In this document: positions 26,243 through 35,057 of the stretch, one piece after another
Position numbering within the stretch: position 1 is the first letter of the stretch
How the letters are laid out: each line of letters starts with the position of its first letter
Origin: DASPTH01 sp046727575
GTDB lineage: Bacteria > Actinomycetota > Acidimicrobiia > IMCC26256 > DASPTH01
Assembly (NCBI GenBank): GCA_046727575.1
Contig: JBKPCV010000005.1
Location: 1-56,065 of the forward strand
Direction of reading: 5' to 3'
DNA: 56,065 nucleotides
Position numbers and translations under genes: made by a program
Notes under the pieces: model-generated
The model's input: only the letters and a program-made list of their open reading frames with translations
Database searches by the model: none
Told to the model about the DNA's origin: nothing

Positions 26243-26680
26243 GTGAGCAACGAAGTCGTCGCAGCGAACAAGCAGGTCGTGCAGCAGTTCTGGGACGCGC
26301 TGGCAGCGCGGGATTGGGACGGAATGAAGGCGCTTCTCACTGATGACGCCCACTACACCGATGTTGGCGTGCCCGGCCCTGGCGGGTTCGGCCCGGACGG
26401 GGTGATCGCCCGCCTGAAGATCGGCATCGAGCCGCTCGAGGGTTACGAGCACCTCCCGGGCACGAACATGGTCGCCGAGGGCGATCTCGTGATGACCGAG
26501 CACACCGAGCGGTGGATGTTCGGCACCGGCGAGGTCATCGACCACTCGTTCGTCTCGGTGACCCAGCTGCGGGACGGCAGGATCTACCGCTGGCACGACT
26601 ACTCGAACATCCCGAACATCACCGACAACGCGCCGACCTGGTGGCTCGAGAACATCGCGAAGGCCGCCGCCGGCGGATGA
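26243..26680 (+). CDS. SnoaL/NTF2-like protein
   Basis: A 145-residue cone-shaped alpha+beta barrel of the SnoaL/limonene-epoxide-hydrolase-like group (VVQQFWDALAARDWDGMKAL, TEHTERWMFGTGEVI, GRIYRWHDYSN). Such proteins isomerise or hydrolyse hydrophobic small molecules. The GTG at 26243 follows GAGAGGA; an ATG at 26216 gives 9 more residues. The Gfo/Idh/MocA gene follows after 37 bases and is probably co-transcribed. Confidence 0.82.
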   Translation: MSNEVVAANKQVVQQFWDALAARDWDGMKALLTDDAHYTDVGVPGPGGFGPDGVIARLKIGIEPLEGYEHLPGTNMVAEGDLVMTEHTERWMFGTGEVIDHSFVSVTQLRDGRIYRWHDYSNIPNITDNAPTWWLENIAKAAAGG

Positions 26681-26717
26681 CTTCGCCCAATATCTCCACG
26701 GACGCGGAGGGGGAACG

Positions 26718-27815
26718 GTGAGTGACGAACGACTCGGCGCGGTGATCGTCGGTACCGGCTTCGGTGTGTTGACCCATCTCCGGGCGATGCGAGCGGCCGG
26801 CATCGAGGTGCTAGGGCTCGTCGGCCGAGACGCGACGAAAGCGGCTGACCGGGCGGGACGGTTCGGCGTGCCGCACTCGACGTCCGTGCTCGCCGACGCG
26901 CTGTCGATGCCTGGGGTCGGTGCTGTCGCCGTCGCGACGCCGCCGCACACGCACGCGTCGATCGTCCTCGACGCGATCCGTGCCGGGAAGCACGTGGTCT
27001 GCGAGAAGCCGTTCGCGCGTGACGCTGCCGAAGCCGTTTCGATGCTCGACGCCGCCGAACGCGCCGGCATCGTGCACCTGCTCGGCACGGAATGGCGCTT
27101 CGGGGCCGGCCAGGCACAGCTGACGCGCACGGTCCGCTCCGGCGCGATCGGGGCCCCGCGCTTCGGCCTGTTCGAGCTCCAGCTGTCCACCCATGCCGAT
27201 CCCGCGGCGGAGCTACCCGACTGGTGGCAGCTCTCGTCCGAGGGCGGCGGTTGGCTCGGGGCCTACGGGTCGCACGTCGTTGACCAGGTGCGCTCGACCA
27301 TGGGCGAAATCGTCGGCGCGAGTGCTTCACTGCAGTGCTTCGCCGATCGGCCGGACATGACCGCGGATGACACGTACTCCGCGCTCCTGCAGCTCGACAA
27401 CGGCGCCACGGTGCTGCTGCACAGCTCGTGTGCGGCGCGCGGGATGTTCGTCGGCACGACGAAGATCGTCGGCTCCGCCGGCGCGGCATGGTTGCAGGGC
27501 GAGGAGGTGTGGATCGACACCGGCGCCGGTCCGCAAGCGGTGCCGCTACCGGAGGATCTGCCTCTCACGCCTCCCGATCCGCCGCCGAGCGAGCTCGTGC
27601 ACACTGCTTACGACGCCTGGCATTCGATGGGAATCGACCGCGTCCCGTACACCCGTCTCTACGAAGTCCTGCGGGATTCGGCGCTCGGTCGACCCGTTTC
27701 GAACGACCCGGTCGCGGCCACGTTCGCGGACGGGGTCGCCGGCCAGTCCGTGCTCGACGCCATACGAGCATCGTCCGCCGCCGGGGGGCAGTGGACGTCC
27801 GTAACCCACCCCTGA
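26718..27815 (+). CDS. Gfo/Idh/MocA family NAD(P)-dependent oxidoreductase
   Basis: A 365-residue dehydrogenase. The N-terminal Rossmann domain has AVIVGTGFGVLTHLRAM, and the family motif EKPFA follows VVATPPHTHASIVLDAI. The second domain carries EGGGWLGAYGSHVVDQ near residue 175, where the catalytic His lies. It oxidises or reduces a ring or sugar-like alcohol. GTG 26718 follows GAGGGGGAA. It is downstream of the SnoaL-like gene and converges on the thiolase gene at 27848. Confidence 0.9.
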   Translation: MSDERLGAVIVGTGFGVLTHLRAMRAAGIEVLGLVGRDATKAADRAGRFGVPHSTSVLADALSMPGVGAVAVATPPHTHASIVLDAIRAGKHVVCEKPFARDAAEAVSMLDAAERAGIVHLLGTEWRFGAGQAQLTRTVRSGAIGAPRFGLFELQLSTHADPAAELPDWWQLSSEGGGWLGAYGSHVVDQVRSTMGEIVGASASLQCFADRPDMTADDTYSALLQLDNGATVLLHSSCAARGMFVGTTKIVGSAGAAWLQGEEVWIDTGAGPQAVPLPEDLPLTPPDPPPSELVHTAYDAWHSMGIDRVPYTRLYEVLRDSALGRPVSNDPVAATFADGVAGQSVLDAIRASSAAGGQWTSVTHP

Positions 27816-27847
27816 TCTCGGCGGGAACGAGCTGTGCGAATCCTGGA

Positions 27848-29050
27848 TCAGAGTGGCTCTCGGCTGTAGAGGACGGCGCCGCCCCAGTGAGGCGACGAGT
27901 GGCACGCGAGGCCGACGTTCGCGGACCGAAGCTGGCGATCGCCGGCGCGCTGTGAGAGCTGGAGGTAGCACTCGAGCATCTGCGGCACGCCGTGCATCCG
28001 ACCATTGCCGAGCGCGCCACCTCCTGAGAGCACCGGGAGCCCATCGCGTGCGACGCTGATCCCGCCGTCTTGCACGAAGCGATGTGCTTCGCCCACCGGG
28101 CAGTAACCGAGCGCTTCGAGCCAGAAGTAGACGAAGGGCGAGAAGCCGTCGTAGAGCTGCGGCAGGTCGACGTCGTCGACGGAGAGCCCGGAGTGTTCCC
28201 AGAGCCGCGCGCACGTCTCCGCCGCGACGTCCATGATGTCGTCGAGCGGCCAGTGCAGCGGCAGTCGGTGCCGGTTGGGGTGACCCTGCGCGTAGCCGGC
28301 GACGTACACGGGCGGATGCGGGAGATTGCGCGCGCGCTCTGCCGTCGTGAAGACGTACGCGGCAACACCGTCGACTGGAATGTCGCAGTCGTACATGCAG
28401 ATGGGATCAGAGAGGACCCGGGCGGCGAGATAGTCGTCGACCGTGAGCGGCCGGTCGTGCCAGTACGACCACGGGATCCTCGCTCCGTTCGCGCGGGCTT
28501 CGACGACCACGTTCGCCATGGACTCACGAGACGCGCCGTAGCGCTGGAGGTACTCGTTGTACGGGAGGGCGATCATCGACAGCGGACCCCAGTAGCCCTG
28601 GGGCGCGGTCCACTGCGCGGTGCCGGCCGCGTGGGTCATCGGGTTCGTGTGGTAGCGACCGCGAGGCGGGTTGTGGAGCGCGCGATGCAGGAGCACCACG
28701 TCGGCGGCACCGCTCGCGACCGCGTTCACGGCCAGGGTCACGGAACCGGGGATCTGCCCGTAACCCTGGAACCCTGCTGCGAACCGCGGGTTCACGCCGA
28801 GCGCCTCTGCGAGCCAGTTCGACGTGACGACCGACACGCCGTCGACCGACGCGTGGGCGCCTGCTGTCGGGAGCAGTGCACCCGTGGTGAAGCCGTCGAC
28901 GTCGGCCACGGTCAGGCCGGCATCCGTGATCGCCGCCCGCGCGGTCTCGATGGCGATGGCACCGAGCGGCCGATCGGCGTGCCGCAGGATTGGACTCTGC
29001 GCGTACCCGGCGATCGCGACTCGGTTCTGGGCGGTGAAGCGGGCGTTCAC
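27848..29050 (-). CDS. lipid-transfer protein / thiolase-like enzyme (Ltp2-like)
   Basis: A 400-residue SCP-x/thiolase-like protein. The position of the thiolase nucleophile reads GFQGYGQIPGSV, without Cys. LYDGFSPFVYFWLEALGYC and SGGGALGNGRMHG are conserved C-terminal elements. Lack of the Cys and pairing with an upstream DUF35 protein match the Ltp2-ChsH2 type of aldolase, which removes a side chain from a CoA ester. Its ATG overlaps the DUF35 stop by four bases, so the two are translationally coupled and probably form a complex. Confidence 0.88.
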   Translation of the reverse strand: MNARFTAQNRVAIAGYAQSPILRHADRPLGAIAIETARAAITDAGLTVADVDGFTTGALLPTAGAHASVDGVSVVTSNWLAEALGVNPRFAAGFQGYGQIPGSVTLAVNAVASGAADVVLLHRALHNPPRGRYHTNPMTHAAGTAQWTAPQGYWGPLSMIALPYNEYLQRYGASRESMANVVVEARANGARIPWSYWHDRPLTVDDYLAARVLSDPICMYDCDIPVDGVAAYVFTTAERARNLPHPPVYVAGYAQGHPNRHRLPLHWPLDDIMDVAAETCARLWEHSGLSVDDVDLPQLYDGFSPFVYFWLEALGYCPVGEAHRFVQDGGISVARDGLPVLSGGGALGNGRMHGVPQMLECYLQLSQRAGDRQLRSANVGLACHSSPHWGGAVLYSREPL

Positions 29051-29475
29051 TGCGCGGTCAGCGTGAACGCGGGCACTGCCACACCCTCGGCGAGCTCGTC
29101 GAAGACGACGCGCACGCGGTCACCGAGGTGGAGCGGTACGTCGGGTCCGTCGACGAGCCGGCCGATCATGCGGACCTCGTGCTGTACGTCGAGCTCCACG
29201 TCGACGAGGACGTACGGCAGGTCGTCGGCGAAGCCGGGAAGGAACGCGTCGCGCACCACAGTCCACGAACGGACGGCGCCTCCGCCCTCGACCGGCTCGG
29301 CGGCGAACTGCGGATCGGCGCTGCCGCACTCGGGGCAGACGGTCGTGGGCGGCAACGCGTAGCGACCACACACCGCACAGCGCGGGAGCGCGAGGATGCC
29401 CCGTGCCGCCGCGGCCCAGTAGCCGGCTGAACTCGCGTCGGTCACGGGCAGCGGTTTGGCTGCGTCGGCGCTCAC
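29047..29475 (-). CDS. OB-fold/zinc-ribbon DUF35 partner protein
   Basis: A 142-residue DUF35 protein with an N-terminal rubredoxin-like zinc ribbon (Cys33, Cys36, Cys47, Cys50 in CAVCG and CPECG) and a C-terminal OB fold (VRSWTVVRDAFLPGF, DLPYVLVDVEL). Such proteins bind and position thiolase-like subunits and CoA. The ATGA overlap with the following lipid-transfer gene supports a stable pair. It is divergent from the amidohydrolase at 29649 across a 173-base gap. Confidence 0.92.
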   Translation of the reverse strand: MSADAAKPLPVTDASSAGYWAAAARGILALPRCAVCGRYALPPTTVCPECGSADPQFAAEPVEGGGAVRSWTVVRDAFLPGFADDLPYVLVDVELDVQHEVRMIGRLVDGPDVPLHLGDRVRVVFDELAEGVAVPAFTLTAQ

Positions 29476-29545
29476 GCCGGGGTTCCCGGTCTTGCTTCGG
29501 TCAGCACGACGAGGGAGTGGACGGGCACGAGTGGCCTCCGGCAGA

Positions 29546-29595
29546 TTGTCCGCAGAGAGCGGCTGTCGCTAAGATCCGATACTTCGCGCTCGGAT
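29546..29595 (+). promoter_or_regulatory. promoter with overlapping inverted repeat
   Basis: TTGTCC (29546-29551) and TAAGAT (29570-29575) are spaced by 18 bases, directed at the amidohydrolase at 29649. ATCCGA (29574-29579) and TCGGAT (29590-29595) form a 6-base inverted repeat over the predicted start site, a suitable place for a repressor. Confidence 0.4.
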
Positions 29596-29648
29596 ATTAG
29601 CGTGCCGCCGTTCGGTCGCAAGCCGGCGCGACAACTGAGGGAGCGCCC

Positions 29649-30851
29649 ATGGACGCCAACGCACCCGAGCTCGACTGGTTGGTCTCCGTCGACGATCACG
29701 TCATCGAGCCGCCCAAGGTGTGGGTCGATCGTCTCCCGGCGAAGTACCGGGAGGTCGGGCCGCGGATGCTCGCGGACGACAGCTGGGCCTATGAGGACAA
29801 GTTGGTCCCGACCTCGGGCCTGTCGGTCGCCGCCGGAAAGCGCAAGGAGGAGTTCTCGCCGAATCCGGTGCCCTATTCGGAGATGCGGCCCGCCGCGTAC
29901 GACCCGATCGCGCGCGTTGCCGACATGGACCGCGCCGGGATCCTCGGTTCGTTGTGCTTTCCCTCGTTCCCCCGGTTCTGCGGACAGGTCTTCTGGGAGG
30001 CCAAGGACAAGGAGCTCGCGCTGCTCTGCGTGCAGGCGTACAACGACTGGATGATCGACGAGTGGTGCGGCGCCGTACCCGGTCGCTTCATCCCGTTGAT
30101 CATCATTCCGTTGTGGGACCCGGTTGCCGCTGCGCGCGAGATCGAGCGTTGCGCGGCGTTGGGTGCGACTGCGCTCGCGTTCTCGGAGAACCCGGAGCCG
30201 CTCGGCCTCCCGACGATCCACGATCCCGACCGCTACTGGGATCCAGTGATGGCCGCGGCGCAGGACACGCAGTCCGTCGTGTGCATGCACGTGGGGTCGT
30301 CGTCCACGATGCCGGTGATCTCGTCGGACGCGCCCGGCCTCGCGAACCTCACCTTCGGCGCCGTCCGCGCTGCGGGCACGATGCTCGCGTGGCTGTTCAG
30401 CGACTACTTCGAGCGCATGCCGGGCTTGAAGATCGCGCTGTCGGAGGGAAACATCGGCTGGATGCCTTATTTCATCGAGCGGGCGGAGCAGGTGATCGAC
30501 AAGCAGCGCCATTGGGCGAAGAAGACCAACACCGCGTTCTACAACAGCGCGGTGGCCACCGAGCAGGTCATGGCCGATCTCGACCGTCTCGATGTGCGCG
30601 CCACGATCCGCGACCACATCTACGGTTGCTTCATCGAAGAGAGCTCCGGGCTGCGGTCGCTCGACATCATTGGCGAGGACAACGTGATGCTCGAGACCGA
30701 CTACCCGCACACCGATACCACCTGGCCCGACTCCATCGGCGTGGCCAAGAAACTGCTCGCCGGCCTCCCAGTGGAGACGCAGTACAAGATCCAGCGCGGC
30801 AACGCCGAGCGCCTCTTTCGTTTCACGCCGGCCGTCCCGTCGAACGCATGA
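29649..30851 (+). CDS. amidohydrolase family 2 protein
   Basis: A 400-residue amidohydrolase-2 member. DDHVIEPPKVW near residue 17, CMHVGSSST near 216 and ETDYPHTDT near 350 are the metal-site elements. It is the closest relative in this window of the protein at 6962. GAGGGAG about 6 bases before the ATG supports the start. Its stop overlaps the ATG of the CoA-transferase remnant (ATGA), so the pair was once coupled like the intact module at 6962-9344. Confidence 0.93.
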   Translation: MDANAPELDWLVSVDDHVIEPPKVWVDRLPAKYREVGPRMLADDSWAYEDKLVPTSGLSVAAGKRKEEFSPNPVPYSEMRPAAYDPIARVADMDRAGILGSLCFPSFPRFCGQVFWEAKDKELALLCVQAYNDWMIDEWCGAVPGRFIPLIIIPLWDPVAAAREIERCAALGATALAFSENPEPLGLPTIHDPDRYWDPVMAAAQDTQSVVCMHVGSSSTMPVISSDAPGLANLTFGAVRAAGTMLAWLFSDYFERMPGLKIALSEGNIGWMPYFIERAEQVIDKQRHWAKKTNTAFYNSAVATEQVMADLDRLDVRATIRDHIYGCFIEESSGLRSLDIIGEDNVMLETDYPHTDTTWPDSIGVAKKLLAGLPVETQYKIQRGNAERLFRFTPAVPSNA

Positions 30852-31598
30852 CGGCACCGTCGGTTGATCTCTTCGCCGGAGTCCGGGTCGTCGAGCTCGC
30901 CCAGTTCGTTTTCGTCCCGGCCACCGGCGCACTGCTCGCCGATTGGGGTGCCGACGTGATCAAGATCGAGCACCCCGTGTACGGCGACGGCTATCGCGGG
31001 CTCGTCACGCAGGGCATCGGCGCGTCGGCGGGGTCGATCAACCTCTCGATGAAGACGTTCCAGCCGCCCCGGCTGTCGGAATCCGGCGCGCGCCCGTTGC
31101 CGCCGAATCCGCTCACCGCCAACTACAAGTGTGCCGACGTCGGTTCCTCACGCTGTGTTTCCTCCAGCCGGACCGGTACTGGCCCGACCTCTGCCGCGCG
31201 ATCGGCCGGCCCGAACTGGCGGCGGATGCTCGCTTCGCCGAGATCCACAGCCGTGGCGAACACAAGGCGGAGTGCATCGAGGTGCTCGATGCTGTGTTCG
31301 CGACTCGCACTCTCGCCGAGTGGCGCGTCGCGTTCGCCGACGAGCAGTTCCCGTGGGAGCCGTTCCAGTCCGTCACCGAGATCGCGGACGACCGCGAGGT
31401 TGTGGCGAACGGCTACATCGCGACGGTTGACGACGGCGACGTGCACTACTCACTCCCTACGGGCGCGGTGCAGGTTGACGACCCGCAACGCTGCGGCGTG
31501 CACCCGAACACGGGCAGCACACCGACGAGGTGCTGCTCGAGCTCGGTTACGACTGGGATCGGATCATCGAGCTCAAACTCGCGCAGGTCGTCGCATGA
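30848..31598 (+). pseudogene. family III CoA-transferase remnant with central deletion and two frameshifts
   Basis: The start (ATG 30848) reads as a CaiB/BaiF N-terminus: GVRVVELAQFVFVPATGALL, LADWGADVIKIEHP. After about 60 residues it jumps to a C-terminal family segment (PPNPLTANYKCAD), so the central part with the catalytic Asp is lost. Near 31135 the homology continues one frame over (RFLTLCFLQPDRYWPDL). Near 31508 it returns to the first frame (EHGQHTDEVLLELGYDWDRI) and ends at the TGA 31596-31598. Both shifts fit loss of one G from a GG pair. Confidence 0.85.
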
Positions 31599-31762
31599 AC
31601 GACTTGTTGGAGCACCACTTGCGCGGCCTGGTGGTGGACTGCCGCAACCCCGCAATCCTCGCCTGGCACATCGGGCGGCGGCTGCGCGAGCAGGGTCCGG
31701 GATCGTGGGTGATCTCCTGTTCGATGGGTGGCATGGGTGGGCAGGTCGGACGGGCGCACTAG
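31595..31762 (+). CDS. small hypothetical ORF
   Basis: A 55-residue ORF whose ATG overlaps the stop of the decayed CoA-transferase (ATGA). The product has VVDCRNPAILAWHIGRRL and a Gly/Met-rich end (SCSMGGMGGQVG). I do not recognise the family. It may be a small protein coupled to the old operon or the front of a truncated gene. Confidence 0.35.
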   Translation: MNDLLEHHLRGLVVDCRNPAILAWHIGRRLREQGPGSWVISCSMGGMGGQVGRAH

Positions 31763-31793
31763 GCGGCCCGGAAAGCGTACGAATGGGGGATAC

Positions 31794-32717
31794 ATGAAGG
31801 ACTTCTCCGGCAGAGTCGCCGTCGTCACCGGCGGCGGCGGCGGCATCGGCAAGGCGCTGGTCGAGAAGTTCACCGGCGAGGGCATGAAGGCCGTCGTCGC
31901 CGACATCGACCGGGCATTGGTCGAGCAGACCACGGCGGAGTTGACTGACCAGGGCCGTGAGGTGATCGGTGTGGTCACTGACGTGACCGACCTGTCGTCG
32001 GTGGAGGCGCTGCGCGACGAGACGCTCGAGAAGTTCGGCGCCGTGCACGTGGTGTGCAACAACGCCGGCGTGGGGTCGGCTTCGGAGGGTCATTTTTGGG
32101 ACCACCACGTGAACGACTGGCGCTGGTCGCTCGACGTGAACGTGATGGGCGTGGTCAACGGGATCAACGCCTTCGTGCCGACCATGCTGGCCCAGGACAC
32201 CGAGGGCGCGGTCGTGAACACGACGTCGGGCAACGGCGGCTTCACGCCGTTGATCCACAGCGCGATCTACGCGACGACCAAAGCGGCGGTCACCTGTCTC
32301 ACCGAGTGCCTGTGGGGCCAGTTGCGCGAGCTCGACGCGAAAGTGACGGCGCACCTGCTGTACCCGTCGACGAAGACTCCCGGAATGTTGAACACCGGCA
32401 TCTGGCGGCCCGGTCGCCATCGGCACCCGCGCTACGACCGTCCGGGTGCGCCGCCGGCTTCGGAGGGTCGTGACCAGCTGACTCCGATGCTCGACCGCGC
32501 CAAGGCCGCGGGACAGGAGATCACGTTCGCCCCGCTCTCGGAGGTGGCGGACCTCTGCTTCGAAGGGATCCGGGACGACGTCTTCTGGATCAGCCAACCC
32601 GGTTCCGGGCAGGGTTCGCTCGCCAGGGCGGAGTCGCAAGCCGAACGGACCGTGCCGTCCTATCTGATCCAGGGCTTCAACGTCATGACCGGAAGAACCG
32701 CGGGCGCACGCGACTGA
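31794..32717 (+). CDS. short-chain dehydrogenase/reductase
   Basis: A 307-residue classical SDR. The cofactor motif TGGGGGIG is at residues 12-19, NNAG at 89-92, and the catalytic Ser145, Tyr159 and Lys163 (YATTK) are present. The C-terminal extension of about 60 residues is longer than usual. It acts on a secondary alcohol or ketone. The frame can start at 31728, but ATG 31794 gives the normal N-terminus directly before GRVAVVTGG. It follows the amidohydrolase/CoA-transferase region in the same direction and converges on IclR. Confidence 0.92.
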   Translation: MKDFSGRVAVVTGGGGGIGKALVEKFTGEGMKAVVADIDRALVEQTTAELTDQGREVIGVVTDVTDLSSVEALRDETLEKFGAVHVVCNNAGVGSASEGHFWDHHVNDWRWSLDVNVMGVVNGINAFVPTMLAQDTEGAVVNTTSGNGGFTPLIHSAIYATTKAAVTCLTECLWGQLRELDAKVTAHLLYPSTKTPGMLNTGIWRPGRHRHPRYDRPGAPPASEGRDQLTPMLDRAKAAGQEITFAPLSEVADLCFEGIRDDVFWISQPGSGQGSLARAESQAERTVPSYLIQGFNVMTGRTAGARD

Positions 32718-32733
32718 TACCTCGCGTCTCAGA

Positions 32734-33636
32734 CTACGGTCCGCCACCCAGACGGGAGCTGATTCGGTTCGACGCTTCGAAGAGCGGAGGAAGGTAGGCG
32801 TTCGCCTCGTCGAGCACCATGTCGTGCGAGAACCCGGCGAGGCCGAGGACCATCGCAACCGTCCGATTCGCGTCGAACACGGGCACGCTGACGCGTTCGA
32901 CGCGGTGTCGTCCGAGCTCGGCCGTCTCGGGTAGCGCATACTCGAGTTGGAGCAACTGGCTCACGCGGTGGTGCTCGGCGGGAGTCGACGGCGAATCGCG
33001 TTCGGCACGGAGCGCCCGGGTGAGCGCAGCGAAGCGAGCCGCGTCCTGGACTTCGAGCGTGACGGAGTATCCACGCCGACGGACGGCGTCGAGTGACGTC
33101 AAATAGTGTTCCCGCTGCTCGTCGGACAGGCGTCCCGCTCGGTCCAGCCAGGCCTTCACGGTCGGTTCATCGCTCCAGGCGACAAGCGCAGTAGCGAACG
33201 GCGGACAGAGCGGATACGTGTAACCAACATGGAGCACTCCGCCGAAGCGGTCGCGAGGGCCGGCAGTTGCGACCACGACCATGTTGTCTCCGGCCGGCAC
33301 CGACGCCACGCACTCCACCTCAGTCGTAATTGCGAGTCGCTCGACCTCGGGCCTCGCCTCTGCGACGACGGGCATTCCGGAAAGCGCGGCTTCACCGACG
33401 CCGATCAGCGCCGCGCCGAGCGCGTAGCCCTTTGTGCGATCGTCCCGATGGACGTAATCCGCCGCTTCGAGCGCGAGCAGCACCGAGTGACACGTCGCGC
33501 GGTTGAACGCGAGCGAACGCGCGATCTCGGACACCGTGAACGACTCGCGTGGGTGGCGAGCGAGAAAATCGACGATCTCCGTTGCGCGTTCGGCCGATGG
33601 CGAGGGCCGGATTCCACGCTCTCGCTCGGCGCTCAT
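32734..33636 (-). CDS. IclR family transcriptional regulator
   Basis: A 300-residue IclR regulator. The winged helix contains FTVSEIARSLAFNRATCHS and the effector domain has FGGVLHVGYTYPLCPPFA. It is paralogous to the IclR at 4659-5561. The ATG 33636 gives the usual short lead before the DNA-binding domain; the upstream 47 codons of open frame overlap the divergent amidohydrolase. It probably controls the amidohydrolase at 33768, 131 bases away. The gap includes a small palindrome (ATCGCGCGAT, 33691-33700). Confidence 0.92.
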   Translation of the reverse strand: MSAERERGIRPSPSAERATEIVDFLARHPRESFTVSEIARSLAFNRATCHSVLLALEAADYVHRDDRTKGYALGAALIGVGEAALSGMPVVAEARPEVERLAITTEVECVASVPAGDNMVVVATAGPRDRFGGVLHVGYTYPLCPPFATALVAWSDEPTVKAWLDRAGRLSDEQREHYLTSLDAVRRRGYSVTLEVQDAARFAALTRALRAERDSPSTPAEHHRVSQLLQLEYALPETAELGRHRVERVSVPVFDANRTVAMVLGLAGFSHDMVLDEANAYLPPLFEASNRISSRLGGGP

Positions 33637-33767
33637 CCGACGGCTACCCACGCGACGCCCCGGATGACAGTGGCCGCGACGGCAGGTACCATCGCGCGAT
33701 CGTACGTTGCCCTTTCTGCTGACATCGCAGCGCACGGTGGAGTGTCCGTGCCGATCAGGGAGCAGCG

Positions 33768-34991
33768 ATGACGACATTCGCCGATGACCGCTACATCGTC
33801 ATCTCATCGGACGGCCACGCCGGCGGTCAGATGCACGAGTACCGCGAGTACCTCGAGGCGAGGTACCTCGACGAATTCGACGACTGGGCGAAGTCCTATG
33901 TGAATCCGTGGACCGACCTGCGGGGACAGACGGCGTACCGCAACTGGGACTCGAAGGCTCGCCTCCAGGAACTCGAGGACGACGGCGTCGTCGCCGAAGT
34001 GCTCTTCCCCAACACGATTCCTCCGTTCTTCCCATCGGGCAACTTGCTCGCCCGGCCACCCACACCGGAGACGTACGAGCACCGCTGGGCCGGTCTCAAG
34101 GCGCACAACCGCTGGCTCGCCGACTTCTGCGCTGATACGCCCGGGCGACGCGCCGGCATCGCGCAGATCTTCCTCAACGACATCGACGACGCGGTCGCCG
34201 AGGTGCGATGGGCAAAGGACCATGGTCTCTTCGGCGGCATTCTCCTACCCGGTGTGCCGCCCGACTCGACGCTCCCGCCGCTCTTCGCGGACGTCTACGA
34301 CCCGCTCTGGGCCGTCTGCGAAGAGCTCGAGATGCCGGTGAACAACCACTCCGGCGCGGCAGGCCCCGAGCCGGGTGCGTACCTGGCATCGATGGCGATC
34401 TTCATGGTCGAGCTGAGTTGGTTCTCACATCGCGTGTTCTGGCACATGGCGTTCGGAGGCGCGTTCGCAAAGCATCCCGGTCTGAAGCTCGTGCTCACGG
34501 AGCAGTCGTCGGGCTGGGTGCCATCCGTGCTGAGCATGCTCGACCACCAGTACTGCCGCTTCTGCGACCCGAGCACGGCGGAGTCGCACTTCGGCGGTGA
34601 GCTCGTGAAGCAGGTCACCGAGCCGCCGAGCTATTACTGGAAGCACAACTGCTTCACGGGCGCGAGCTTCTTCCGGCGCACCGAAGTGCCGCTCCGGTAC
34701 GACATCGGTGTCGACAAGATCATGTGGGGTCAGGACTACCCGCACATCGAAGGCACGTACCCGTACACCACCGAGGCACTCCGTCACACCTTCGCTGGCC
34801 TCGAGCGGAGCGAAGTGGCGGCGATGGTAGGTCTCAATGCCGTCGAGGTGTACGGATTCGATCTCGACGTGCTCGCGCCGGTCGCGTCGAAGGTCGGTCC
34901 GACCGTCGATGAAGTGAGCGTGCCCCTCGACGAAGTGCCGGGCGACTCACACTCCATTGCCTTTGCCGGCGAGGACCTGAAGCCATGGTGA
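33768..34991 (+). CDS. amidohydrolase family 2 protein
   Basis: A 407-residue amidohydrolase-2 protein of a second subtype, with SSDGHAGGQM at the N-terminal metal site (residue 14), VNNHSGAAG near 191 and GQDYPHIEGTYPY near 324. The same DGHAG subtype occurs in the minus-strand gene at 37130. AGGGAG 6 bases upstream supports the ATG. It is divergent from an IclR gene, and the downstream neighbour is a convergent epoxide hydrolase. Confidence 0.93.
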   Translation: MTTFADDRYIVISSDGHAGGQMHEYREYLEARYLDEFDDWAKSYVNPWTDLRGQTAYRNWDSKARLQELEDDGVVAEVLFPNTIPPFFPSGNLLARPPTPETYEHRWAGLKAHNRWLADFCADTPGRRAGIAQIFLNDIDDAVAEVRWAKDHGLFGGILLPGVPPDSTLPPLFADVYDPLWAVCEELEMPVNNHSGAAGPEPGAYLASMAIFMVELSWFSHRVFWHMAFGGAFAKHPGLKLVLTEQSSGWVPSVLSMLDHQYCRFCDPSTAESHFGGELVKQVTEPPSYYWKHNCFTGASFFRRTEVPLRYDIGVDKIMWGQDYPHIEGTYPYTTEALRHTFAGLERSEVAAMVGLNAVEVYGFDLDVLAPVASKVGPTVDEVSVPLDEVPGDSHSIAFAGEDLKPW

Positions 34992-35057
34992 GGACCGGTA
35001 CGTGAGTCACGGCGCCCCCGCGGCGCATCCTGCAGCTTCTGGTCGGCGGGGCGGAAC

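Noticed and set aside
29472..30932. 486-codon minus-strand open frame
   Set aside because: Shadow of the amidohydrolase at 29649 with random-like composition.
22264..31598. All frameshifts being sequencing errors
   Set aside because: The broken genes also lack their central domains, and more than 50 neighbouring genes have no frameshift. Errors at single positions remain possible and need read-level checks.
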